Assembly (NCBI GenBank): GCA_034670145.1
Contig: JAXMOA010000006.1
Span: forward strand, 124,001-188,000
Source of the DNA: HXMU1420-2 sp034670145
GTDB lineage: Bacteria > Pseudomonadota > Alphaproteobacteria > Rhodobacterales > Rhodobacteraceae
Length of the DNA: 64,000 nt
Reading direction: 5' to 3'
The position numbers were made by a program, and so were the translations under genes. The notes beneath the pieces are model-generated. The model saw nothing but the letters and a program-made list of their open reading frames with translations. It was not told the DNA's origin and made no database searches. This document shows positions 1-7,057 of the stretch, piece by piece; position 1 is the first letter of the stretch; every line of letters begins with the position of its first letter.

Positions 1-61
1 TGTTGCGAAACAGTGTAGCCCAGAACGGAAACAATTGCCAACAGAACTGGTGCCGCGTTGG

Positions 62-457
62 TCAGGACTTGCCGATGAGGGCGCGAACTTCGGCCGGCAG
101 GCGGACTGGGCGGCCGTCGGTCGTCATGCTGACGGCGGTGACTTTGGCCTCGAAAATCACCTGATCGGCGCGCATGACCCGCTGGTCGAACATCCAGCGC
201 GCGGCGCTTTTGGCCCAATGGGTGGTTTCAACGATCAGCCGGTCGCCCAGCCTGGCCGACCCGCGATAATCCGCTTCGACGCGGCTGATGGCAAACACGA
301 TCCCGTCCGCCTTCATTGCGAGCTGGTCGATGCCCATCTCTTCGACAATGGTCGAACGGGCGCGTTCGATGAAGCGCAGGTAGTTCGCATAATAGACAAT
401 GCCGGCCATGTCAGTGTCTTCGTAAAAGACGGTGATCGGGAACTGATGAGGGGTCAT
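62..457 (-). CDS. ybgC: YbgC-type acyl-CoA thioesterase of the Tol-Pal locus
   Basis: A 131-residue single hot-dog-fold thioesterase, the usual length for YbgC. The N-terminal motif YEDTDMAGIVYYANYLRF carries the catalytic Asp of the 4-hydroxybenzoyl-CoA thioesterase/YbgC family. The family hydrolyses acyl-CoA thioesters in the cytoplasm, and the gene sits beside tolQRAB in many proteobacteria. Here it closes a minus-strand run downstream of ruvCAB. Only 61 bases of window remain beyond its stop, so a following tolQ cannot be confirmed. One frame of those bases encodes a hydrophobic stretch with no ATG. Identification is strong; the substrate is unknown. Confidence 0.92.
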   Translation of the reverse strand: MTPHQFPITVFYEDTDMAGIVYYANYLRFIERARSTIVEEMGIDQLAMKADGIVFAISRVEADYRGSARLGDRLIVETTHWAKSAARWMFDQRVMRADQVIFEAKVTAVSMTTDGRPVRLPAEVRALIGKS

Positions 458-472
458 GCGTGGCGCTCCGGT

Positions 473-1111
473 CTAGGATGGCTGATGCATAGAGACGCGG
501 GCGGACAGCCGCAATGCATGTGAGGGATCCTGGGCACTGGCGGGCATCACCGGATCATAGGCGGCGCGAATGACATTGCCGATGTCCGGGCGCAGGATTG
601 TGTGGCCGGATGCAACGGCCAGCGCGGAGCGTTCGCGAAACGCCAGGTCGGACCACAACAAGATGGACTGCACCGCCTGGCCGAGGGCCAGGGTCTCGGC
701 CGGGACAGAGGCCAGATCGCTGTCCATCCTGAGAAAGATGAAGCAAGCCTTGATCGCCCCCTGGGCATCAAACCGGAAGGTTCGGTACTGATTGGCGCCG
801 GCATTTTCGAGCCGCGAGACGGTTTCGGCCAGCCCCGGCACCAGCCTGTCCAGGTTTGGCACCTGCGGCAGCTCTGACCAGTCGCGGCAAAAGAACATCA
901 TGACGTTGGTGCCCAACTCCGGGTCGGTCTCGGCCATTTCGTGCCCGGCCAGCTGCGCAACAGCCTGCCAGGCGCCCTTGATCACGGGCAGCGTGGCATC
1001 CTCGACGCCAAACACAACAGGGGCAATCGGGCGGCCCCAGCGGGCAAAGGCATAGGTGCCGTCTGATCGTGTAAACAGGGCTTCAACCTCTGCTTGGTCC
1101 ATGTCATCCAT
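473..1111 (-). CDS. Conserved hypothetical protein next to ruvB/mazG-like
   Basis: A 212-residue soluble protein that I do not recognise. I chose the ATG at 1111 (MDDMDQAEVEAL) because it overlaps the stop of the upstream MazG-like gene by 8 bases, suggesting translational coupling; the open frame extends further to 1177. There is no signal peptide, membrane segment or obvious catalytic motif. The middle is rich in aromatic and acidic residues (MMFFCRDW, CFIFLRMDSD). It lies between the MazG-like gene and ybgC in one compact minus-strand run, so it is probably co-transcribed with ruvCAB. Function cannot be assigned. Confidence 0.75.
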   Translation of the reverse strand: MDDMDQAEVEALFTRSDGTYAFARWGRPIAPVVFGVEDATLPVIKGAWQAVAQLAGHEMAETDPELGTNVMMFFCRDWSELPQVPNLDRLVPGLAETVSRLENAGANQYRTFRFDAQGAIKACFIFLRMDSDLASVPAETLALGQAVQSILLWSDLAFRERSALAVASGHTILRPDIGNVIRAAYDPVMPASAQDPSHALRLSARVSMHQPS

Positions 1112-1469
1112 CCGGTAAATAGCGTCCCCATTTGCGCGCCATGGCTCTGGGGATGTTGATGTCTTGCCAGCGCGCAAACAACAGAAGCTGGCCCATCAGG
1201 TCCGCAACCTCGTCCTCCAACGCCTGACGCAGGTCACTCTCACTTGCACGCCCCTGTCCGTTGAGATCCAGAAAGGCGCCCTGCAATTCGCCCAACTCCT
1301 CGGACAGTTTGGCCATATGCCAGACAGCGTCCCGCTCAATCGCGAACCGGGCGGCATAGATATCTGAAACCGTTTGCGCCATTTCGCTCAACGTTTCCAG
1401 CCTGCCGGGGTCCTGTGCTTCTTTTTGGTCCAAATACTCAAATCCCGACGCGTCAGCCAAACAGATCAT
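1104..1469 (-). CDS. MazG-like nucleotide pyrophosphohydrolase-fold protein
   Basis: A 121-residue all-alpha protein with the hallmark of the all-alpha NTP-PPase (MazG/dUTPase) superfamily: an E-x2-E helix (KLSEELGEL, about residue 54) followed by E-x3-D (EDEVADLMGQLL, about residue 87). These acidic residues normally bind Mg2+ and the nucleotide phosphates. One domain only, so it resembles MazG-like house-cleaning enzymes rather than full MazG. Its start overlaps the 3' end of ruvB by 17 bases, and its stop overlaps the next gene by 8. Placement beside RuvABC suggests a role in nucleotide-pool or DNA maintenance (inference). The substrate is not predictable. Confidence 0.7.
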   Translation of the reverse strand: MICLADASGFEYLDQKEAQDPGRLETLSEMAQTVSDIYAARFAIERDAVWHMAKLSEELGELQGAFLDLNGQGRASESDLRQALEDEVADLMGQLLLFARWQDINIPRAMARKWGRYLPDG

Positions 1470-2484
1470 TCTGCCCTTGCCGGGGCGCTGGCGGCACGGC
1501 CATCCCCAGATGCTCCCAGGCCCGCTGGGCCAGCATGCGCCCCCGGGGCGTGCGCTGAATCAGACCCTGTTGCAGCAAATAGGGCTCGATGACCTCTTCC
1601 AGGGCATCGCGGCTTTCGCTCAGGGCGGCAGAGAGGGTTTCAATCCCGACGGGCCCGCCGGCATAGGCCTCGGCGATGAGCCGCAGATACCGCCGGTCCG
1701 CGCCATCCAGACCCAGACGATCGACTCCCAGACGGCTGAGCGCATTATCCGCCAGGGCCTGGGTCACATGCCCATCGCCCTCGACAATGGCAAAATCAAC
1801 AACCCGCCGCAGCAAACGCCCGGCGATGCGCGGCGTGCCACGGGCGCGGCGCGCGATCTCGCGCGCGCCCGAGTCATCCGCGGGGGCGCCCAGCAGGACG
1901 GCGTTGCGGCGGACAATCTCGAACAGCTCGTCCTCCGTATAAAAATTCAGCCGTGTCGGAATACCAAAGCGGTCGCGCAGGGGGGTGGTCAGCAACCCCA
2001 TTCGGGTCGTGGCCCCGACCAGCGTAAAGGGCTGCAATTCGATCCGGACGGTGCGCGCCGCGGGGCCCTCTCCGATGACCAGATCCAGCTCAAAATCCTC
2101 CAGCGCGGGATACAGCACCTCTTCGACCGCGGGGTTCAGGCGGTGAATTTCATCAATGAACAGGACATCCCGATCGTCCAGATTGGTCAGAATGGCCGCC
2201 AGATCTCCGGCTTTGGCCAGAACCGGCCCCGAGGTCATGCGGAAATTGACGCCCAATTCGCGCGACATGATCTGCGCCAGCGTTGTCTTGCCCAGTCCGG
2301 GCGGGCCATGAAACAATGTGTGGTCCATGGCCTCTCCGCGTTTTCGCGCCGAGGCGATGAAAACCTTCAGGTTGGCGCGTGCCTCGGCCTGACCGATGAA
2401 GTCATCCAGGGTTTGCGGACGCAAGGCGCGGTCCTTGTCCTCCGGCAGCGGATCTGGTCGCAAGGTTGGGTCAGGAGCGTCCAT
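1453..2484 (-). CDS. ruvB: Holliday junction branch migration helicase subunit RuvB
   Basis: A 343-residue AAA+ motor that drives branch migration of Holliday junctions together with RuvA and RuvC. Visible motifs are Walker A GPPGLGKTT (about residue 60), Walker B LFIDEIHRL, sensor GATTRMGLL, the arginine-finger region LRDRFGI, and the C-terminal winged-helix DNA-binding part with TPRGR. Length matches the family. It lies 3 bases downstream of ruvA in the order ruvC-ruvA-ruvB, so one operon is expected. Confidence 0.98.
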   Translation of the reverse strand: MDAPDPTLRPDPLPEDKDRALRPQTLDDFIGQAEARANLKVFIASARKRGEAMDHTLFHGPPGLGKTTLAQIMSRELGVNFRMTSGPVLAKAGDLAAILTNLDDRDVLFIDEIHRLNPAVEEVLYPALEDFELDLVIGEGPAARTVRIELQPFTLVGATTRMGLLTTPLRDRFGIPTRLNFYTEDELFEIVRRNAVLLGAPADDSGAREIARRARGTPRIAGRLLRRVVDFAIVEGDGHVTQALADNALSRLGVDRLGLDGADRRYLRLIAEAYAGGPVGIETLSAALSESRDALEEVIEPYLLQQGLIQRTPRGRMLAQRAWEHLGMAVPPAPRQGQNDLFG

Positions 2485-2487
2485 GGT

Positions 2488-3189
2488 TTATCCTGCCGGC
2501 GCCAGAAGTTTCAGCGCCGCGCGGATGAGCGCTGTTGTCTCGGCTTCGGCACCCTCGTCCAGCGCCTGAACGATGGCGGCGGCGGCGTCGCCCGGGGCGT
2601 ATCCCAGATTGTTCAGCGCTGACAGCGCTTCGGCCTGCGCGGCGTCGGCAAGGGGGCGCGCGCGGGCGGTACGCGCCGGGGCGGTCGCGCCGGTGCGGTC
2701 AGGGCGCTCGGCCTCCTCAATCACATCCATATCGGGGGCAATCGCGCCGCCCTCTGGTTGGGACGTCTGACCGGCCATCGCCATGACGGTGGGCGCTTTG
2801 TCCTTGAGCTCATTGACCACGCGCTGGGCTGTCTTGGGGCCGATCCCCTTGGCGGCCTTCACGGCGTTCCAATCGCCGAGGGCAATGGCGCGGCTGACCC
2901 CATCGGGGCCAAGCGTGCCGAGGATGGCCAGCGAGGCTTTCGCCCCGACCCCTTGCACCGACATCAACAGGCGATGCCATTCCTTTTCGACCAGACTGGC
3001 AAAGCCAAAGAGTTGCAGCAGATCCTCGCGCACCAGCAGATCGGTATAGAGTGACACGGCTTCGCCCGGGCCGGGCAAGGCCATCAGGGTGCGCTCTGAG
3101 CAATAGACCAGATATCCGACACCGCGGACGTCAATCAGCACATGATCCTGGGCGCGATAATCGAGCCGCCCGGCCAGACGCCCGATCAT
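2488..3189 (-). CDS. ruvA: Holliday junction DNA-binding subunit RuvA
   Basis: 233 residues starting MIGRLAGRLDYRAQDHVLID, the typical RuvA N-terminal OB fold. It is followed by helix-hairpin-helix motifs (LLMSVQGVGAKASLAILG and KGIGPKTAQRVV) and a C-terminal UBA-like domain III (ALNNLGY) that contacts RuvB. It is slightly long because of an Ala/Arg-rich linker at about residues 150-185. The ATG at 3189 shares ATGA with the ruvC stop, which decides the start; the open frame upstream of it is out of register with any homology. It forms tetramers that hold the four-way junction. Confidence 0.97.
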   Translation of the reverse strand: MIGRLAGRLDYRAQDHVLIDVRGVGYLVYCSERTLMALPGPGEAVSLYTDLLVREDLLQLFGFASLVEKEWHRLLMSVQGVGAKASLAILGTLGPDGVSRAIALGDWNAVKAAKGIGPKTAQRVVNELKDKAPTVMAMAGQTSQPEGGAIAPDMDVIEEAERPDRTGATAPARTARARPLADAAQAEALSALNNLGYAPGDAAAAIVQALDEGAEAETTALIRAALKLLAPAG

Positions 3190-3686
3190 GACTTGACCTT
3201 CAACGCCCGTGTCAGCGCGCGGGATGGTGTGTGGTGGGCGTGGCAGATTGCGATAGCCAGAGCATCCGCCGCATCCGCGCTTTTGGGGGTTGCCCCGGGC
3301 AATTGTAGTCGAACCATATGTTGGACCTGTTTCTTGTCTGCGTGGCCGACACCCACCACGGTCTTTTTGACGGTGTTGGGTGAATATTCGGCCACTGGGA
3401 TGCTGGCCTGCGCTGGCACCAGCAGAGCGATGCCGCGTGCCTGGCCCAGTTTCAGCGTGCCGGCACCATCCTTGTTGACGAATGTTTGTTCCACGGCGGC
3501 GCAATCCGGCGCCATCTGTATGAGGACGGCGCTGAGCAGTTGGTGCAGATGCAGCAGCCGTTCGGCCAGATTTTCGCCTTTGGGTTGGCAAACACCGCTG
3601 GCAACATGACTGAGTCGGTTGCCAGCCACGTCGATAACCCCCCAACCCAGCATCCTGAGCCCGGGATCAATTCCCAAAATCCGCAT
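3186..3686 (-). CDS. ruvC: Crossover junction endodeoxyribonuclease RuvC
   Basis: A 166-residue RNase H-fold resolvase. Acidic catalytic residues are in place: D7 in ILGIDPGLRMLGWG, E in AAVEQTFVNKD, and the C-terminal pair in SADAADALAIAICHAH. It resolves Holliday junctions handed over by RuvAB. First gene of the ruvCAB run, with no other gene upstream for about 330 bases, so the operon promoter should lie in 3687-3760 on the minus strand; I could not pick a convincing -35/-10 there. Confidence 0.98.
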   Translation of the reverse strand: MRILGIDPGLRMLGWGVIDVAGNRLSHVASGVCQPKGENLAERLLHLHQLLSAVLIQMAPDCAAVEQTFVNKDGAGTLKLGQARGIALLVPAQASIPVAEYSPNTVKKTVVGVGHADKKQVQHMVRLQLPGATPKSADAADALAIAICHAHHTPSRALTRALKVKS

Positions 3687-3876
3687 CCGCCGCTCGATCT
3701 TTGCTATTATTGTTGCTGTTTTGATGCACTAGCACGAAACGCGAACATGCGCCAAGTCTTTCCGTGCGCGGTCTGTTTGCGACATTGCGGATGTCTGACC
3801 GCGACGCGAGGAAGGAAAACGACCCTTTGCAAGCCTGAAACCGACAGAAACTGTGCGGATTGGGGCCTTATTTTCA

Positions 3877-3892
3877 TAATGATTATTCATTA
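3877..3892. promoter_or_regulatory. AT-rich palindrome, possible operator
   Basis: A perfect inverted repeat, TAATGA-TTAT-TCATTA, inside high-GC DNA in the divergent gap. It resembles Fur-family boxes in composition (AATGAT/ATCATT) but is not an exact match to a known alphaproteobacterial box that I can recall. It sits about 45 bases upstream of the predicted -35 of the DUF1127 promoter. It could be an operator, or simply an AT-rich UP-like stretch. Confidence 0.3.
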
Positions 3893-3935
3893 ATCGAGAT
3901 ATGCGCTCATTGCATAAGAACCATGCGCTTTTAGC

Positions 3936-3966
3936 CTCTTGCCGGTTTGCGCCGCGCCTCCTATCT
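3936..3966 (+). promoter_or_regulatory. RpoH-type (heat-shock sigma) promoter of the DUF1127 gene
   Basis: CTCTTG (3936-3941), then exactly 18 bases, then CCTATCT (3960-3966). This fits the alphaproteobacterial RpoH pattern CNCTTG...CYTATNT as I know it from Sinorhizobium and Rhodobacter. The expected start of transcription, near 3973, gives a leader of about 44 bases with a Shine-Dalgarno AAAGGA at about 4005-4010 before the ATG at 4017. Prediction by eye only. Confidence 0.55.
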
Positions 3967-4016
3967 GCCCCTTGTAACGGACAAGATACGGCACCCAACT
4001 CGCAAAGGATACTGAT

Positions 4017-4223
4017 ATGGCTGCAATCGAAATCACCCGCGTCTCTAACGGCCGCACCGGCCGTGTTGGAACTCTTTTGGCTTCGGCGTTTGGCGCCGTG
4101 GCGGCATGGAATGACGCACGCGTCACCCGCAATTCGCTGAGCAAACTGAGCGATCGGGAACTGGAAGATATTGGCCTGATCCGCGGCGACATCGACGTCG
4201 TCGCGTCGAAAATTCGCCACTGA
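4017..4223 (+). CDS. Small DUF1127 domain protein
   Basis: 68 residues. The C-terminal half is a clear DUF1127 domain (LSKLSDRELEDIGLIRGDID), preceded by an Ala-rich amphipathic helix (FGAVAAWNDARVTRN). DUF1127 proteins are short and Arg-rich, are common in alphaproteobacteria, and in Rhodobacter one member (CcaF1) has been linked to RNA binding and stress sRNA maturation. This one is monocistronic, with an RpoH-type promoter and its own strong terminator, which suggests a stress-induced regulator (inference). The 26 bases between stop and terminator are too short for a co-transcribed sRNA of the CcsR kind. Confidence 0.88.
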   Translation: MAAIEITRVSNGRTGRVGTLLASAFGAVAAWNDARVTRNSLSKLSDRELEDIGLIRGDIDVVASKIRH

Positions 4224-4249
4224 GCAGATTTTCATAGGGTCCGAAAAGG

Positions 4250-4283
4250 CCGTGTGATCCGGATGGATCACACGGTTTTTTTT
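4250..4283 (+). terminator. Rho-independent terminator after DUF1127 gene
   Basis: An 11-bp perfect stem, CCGTGTGATCC / GGATCACACGG, with loop GGAT, followed by eight T residues. One of the clearest intrinsic terminators in the window. Confidence 0.95.
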
Positions 4284-4335
4284 GGTCTGAATGTCCGAAA
4301 AATTCCAGCCTGATGCGCGGGCACGGCCCGCTTGA

Positions 4336-4695
4336 TCAGAGCGTTTGGGACTGTGTCAGGTAGGGTTTGATCCAATCGGCAAGCGTGGCGCTGACCGGGT
4401 CGATCTGCATCACCATGGCACCAACCTTTTCCGCGGCGGTCCCGTTTGCCAGATTGCTTACCCGGTCATTGTAAGGCTCGGTGCCCAGGCTGCTGATGGT
4501 TGCGGCCTTGAACAGGATGACCATGGCACCCGCGCCAAGCACCAGCTTGTAAGGAAAGCGGAGCGGCGGGCGCTGGGGTTTTACCACGATCAGCCCGTCC
4601 TGGCGCATGACGGCTGTATGCCCGTTCGACAGCGCGGCGTGCTTTTTGTTCAGTTTGCGAACGCGGCGATCAAATTCATTCTGTGACTTTGCCAT
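4336..4695 (-). CDS. Hypothetical single-pass membrane protein
   Basis: 119 residues that I do not recognise. A basic N-terminus (RRVRKLNKKHAAL, residues 10-22) precedes a short proline-rich stretch (KPQRPPLRFPYK) and one hydrophobic segment (LVLGAGAMVILFKAATISS, about residues 51-69). The remaining 50 residues are soluble and probably periplasmic by the positive-inside rule. It starts 95 bases downstream of prmA on the same strand and may be read from the same transcript. Good ATG with GAGGTG upstream. Conserved function unknown. Confidence 0.65.
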   Translation of the reverse strand: MAKSQNEFDRRVRKLNKKHAALSNGHTAVMRQDGLIVVKPQRPPLRFPYKLVLGAGAMVILFKAATISSLGTEPYNDRVSNLANGTAAEKVGAMVMQIDPVSATLADWIKPYLTQSQTL

Positions 4696-4790
4696 GTTTC
4701 ACCTCGTTAAGATGCGGCCCCTGGGGCGGCGCGGGAACATGGCCTAAATGTGTCAGAAAGATGCGGATTTGTCCCGAATTTGCCTGAAAG

Positions 4791-5666
4791 TCAGCTGGAT
4801 TTGCGCAAAGTGAGCGTCGTCCAGTCACCAATCACCTCGCGATGTTGGATATTGGTTCCATTTTCAGAATAAACGGCGGCCACATTGTCGGCCTGTTCGT
4901 TCAGGATGCCAGAGAGAATCGCATAGCCATCCGGCGCCAGGGCGGCGGTCAGATCCGGCGAGAGGGCGATCAGGGGGCCTTTGAGGATATTGGCAAAGAC
5001 CAGATCGAAGGGTGCCCCTGCCTGAAGGTCGGGGTGATCGAAACCGGTGGCTTCGAGGCAGCGCACACGACCGGTGAGGCCGTTTGCGGCGACATTGGCC
5101 TCTGCGACTTCGACGGCGACAGGGTCGATATCGCTGGCGAGCATTTCACCCGGCCAGACGCGGGCGGCGGCCATGGCCAGCACGGCGGTGCCACAGCCTA
5201 CGTCCACAACAGATTTGGGGGTGACGCCCTGGGCGATCAGCCGGTCCAATGCGCGCAGGCAGCCCAGGGTGGTGCCGTGATGGCCGGTGCCAAAGGCCAT
5301 TGCGGCCTCGATCAGCAGGGGCAGGGCGTCGTTCGGCACCTTGTCGGCGTCATGGCTGCCGTAAACAAAGAAGCGCCCGGCCTGGACCGGGGCCAATTCG
5401 CGGCGCACATGGGCGACCCAATCGGTTTCGGGCAGCTCGGAGATGGCGAAAGGTTTGGCGCCATGGGCTGCGGCGAGCAGGCGCAGCGCGATATCGTCGG
5501 GTGACTCGGTGAAATAGCCGCCGACCTCCCACAGGCCGGAGTCATCCTCGACCTCGAACACGCCGACGCCGGTGGGGGCCGGATCCAGATGCTCCATCGC
5601 TTCGCCCAGGGCGTTGGCCGAGGTGCGTCCGGTGAGGGTGGTCAGGGCGGTAAAGGTCGGCATCAT
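4791..5666 (-). CDS. prmA: Ribosomal protein L11 methyltransferase PrmA
   Basis: A 291-residue class I SAM-dependent methyltransferase. The C-terminal catalytic half shows motif I VVDVGCGTAVLAMAAA (about residue 158), the acidic ribose-binding SDIDPVAVEVA, and the family-specific FANILKGPL. The N-terminal half is the substrate-recognition domain for L11, and MAFGTGHHGTTLGCL is the characteristic PrmA segment. It trimethylates ribosomal protein L11. Its ATG overlaps the MATE transporter stop by 4 bases, so the two are translationally coupled. Confidence 0.93.
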   Translation of the reverse strand: MMPTFTALTTLTGRTSANALGEAMEHLDPAPTGVGVFEVEDDSGLWEVGGYFTESPDDIALRLLAAAHGAKPFAISELPETDWVAHVRRELAPVQAGRFFVYGSHDADKVPNDALPLLIEAAMAFGTGHHGTTLGCLRALDRLIAQGVTPKSVVDVGCGTAVLAMAAARVWPGEMLASDIDPVAVEVAEANVAANGLTGRVRCLEATGFDHPDLQAGAPFDLVFANILKGPLIALSPDLTAALAPDGYAILSGILNEQADNVAAVYSENGTNIQHREVIGDWTTLTLRKSS

Positions 5667-7054
5667 CTTCTCCGAAATCGGTTGAGGTCACGGCGGGCGT
5701 GCCGGGTTTGCGTGTCGAGTGTCGGCGGAGCGGCGCCGATCCCGCGCACGAAATGCCATCCCCAGAGGGCGGCTGCAATGCCCAAGCCCGCGCCGAGCAT
5801 GGCCTGAGCGTAGATTACGCCAACGGCGCCGAAGAGGCCGACGCTCCAGATTGCGACGGGCAGGGTGAGCACGCCGTCGCGCAGCCAGGTGAGCAGGGCC
5901 GAGCGTGTGGGGCGGCCTAATGTGTTGAAGGCGGCGTTGGCGACAAAGAACAGGCCGGCCAGCATAAAGGCGCCGGCACCGACGTGGATGAAGGCCAGCA
6001 ACATGTCGCGGCCGGCGGGTGCGAGGCCAAAGGCGCCGGCGATGACATCGCTCAGGAGCCAGAGGATCAGCCAGACGACCAGGGTGTAGCAGAGGCAGAA
6101 CAGGACGGCGTCGCGGTAGGTCGAGACCAGGCGGTCATAGCGTTTTGCTCCGAAGTTCTGTCCAAAGATGCCGCCGATTGCGCCGCTGAGGGAAAAGATG
6201 CCGCCAAAGGCCACCACCGAGAGGCGTCCGACCACGGCCCATCCGGCCACTGCCGCATCGCCGAATTGCGACAGGACCGAGGTCAGGATGTAATTGCCGA
6301 AGGGTGTGGCCAGTTGGGTCAGGATGGCCGGGAGCGCGATTTTGGTAAAAGGGCCGATCATCTGGGTGATGGCTGACAGGCGGGGCCAGTTGAATAGGCG
6401 GTGTGTTTGGGTGGCGAAATAGAGCGCGACGCAGGCCATGACCATGCGCGAACAGTTGAGGCCGATGGCGGCGCCGTCCAGGCCCAGTTGCATGTATAGG
6501 ATCAGGAAGGGGTCCAGAAACATCGACAGGGTCCCTGACGAGAGCGTCACGAACATGGCGCGGCGCCCGTCCCCTGCGGCGCGCAAAGAGGCGCTGCCGA
6601 TCAATGCGATCGACATCCAGGCCAGCGACGGCATGGTGAAGGTCAGATAGCGCGCGGCGAGCTCGACCGTGTGGCCCTCGGCCCCGGCCCAGTCGAGGAT
6701 CTGGTGGCGGAAGGTGATGATCAAGGTTGCCATCAGCACCTGGGTTGCAAAGGCGATGACCCCGGCGCTGGCCGCCAGATCGCGGGATTTTTCGAACTGG
6801 CCCTGGCCAATGGCCCGCGAGATGACAGCCGTGGCTGCGATCATCAGGCCGACGCCGCTGGACACCGAGAAGAACTGGATCGCGAAGGCAAAGCCGATGG
6901 CGGCGACCAGCTGTGGGTCGCCCAATTGCGAGACCCAGAACAGGTTCAGGGCGTCGATGGCAAAGACAAAGGTGATTCCGGCGGCGCCGGTCAAGGTCAT
7001 GCGCACGACGTGCCCCATGGTGGAGCCGGTCAAAAAGCGCGCCTCTTGGGACAT
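5663..7054 (-). CDS. MATE-family multidrug/toxin efflux transporter
   Basis: 463 residues with about 12 hydrophobic segments arranged as two MatE repeats, each starting with a helix near a conserved small/acidic motif (FVFAIDALNLFWVSQLG near residue 28). Inner-membrane cation-coupled drug or metabolite exporters have this fold; the substrate cannot be predicted. It sits 3 bases after the MFS gene and overlaps prmA by 4 bases at its 3' end, giving a three-gene run MFS-MATE-prmA. The first MATE repeat carries SSGVGLMIAATAVISRAIGQG, matching the family's G-x-A-x-ISRxxGxG region. Confidence 0.88.
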   Translation of the reverse strand: MSQEARFLTGSTMGHVVRMTLTGAAGITFVFAIDALNLFWVSQLGDPQLVAAIGFAFAIQFFSVSSGVGLMIAATAVISRAIGQGQFEKSRDLAASAGVIAFATQVLMATLIITFRHQILDWAGAEGHTVELAARYLTFTMPSLAWMSIALIGSASLRAAGDGRRAMFVTLSSGTLSMFLDPFLILYMQLGLDGAAIGLNCSRMVMACVALYFATQTHRLFNWPRLSAITQMIGPFTKIALPAILTQLATPFGNYILTSVLSQFGDAAVAGWAVVGRLSVVAFGGIFSLSGAIGGIFGQNFGAKRYDRLVSTYRDAVLFCLCYTLVVWLILWLLSDVIAGAFGLAPAGRDMLLAFIHVGAGAFMLAGLFFVANAAFNTLGRPTRSALLTWLRDGVLTLPVAIWSVGLFGAVGVIYAQAMLGAGLGIAAALWGWHFVRGIGAAPPTLDTQTRHARRDLNRFRRR

Positions 7055-7057
7055 GGG

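Larger units (their letters stand above)
3687..4016. other. 330-bp divergent intergenic region between ruvC and DUF1127 gene
   Basis: It must carry the promoters for both neighbours. I see no supported gene in it; the long frames crossing it on both strands lack recognisable protein character. Two signals are listed separately: an AT-rich palindrome near its middle and an RpoH-type promoter close to the DUF1127 gene. Confidence 0.6.

Noticed and set aside
1..61. Possible start of tolQ after ybgC on the minus strand
   Set aside because: One frame is open and hydrophobic, but there is no ATG or GTG start, and 61 bases are not enough to tell TolQ from chance.
4224..4249. A CcsR-like sRNA after the DUF1127 gene
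   Set aside because: Only 26 bases separate the stop from the terminator stem, too short for the known sRNA array.
3729..4271. A 180-codon minus-strand frame over the ruvC/DUF1127 gap and the DUF1127 gene
   Set aside because: No homology-like features, no ribosome site, and it runs through the antisense of a clear small gene and its terminator.
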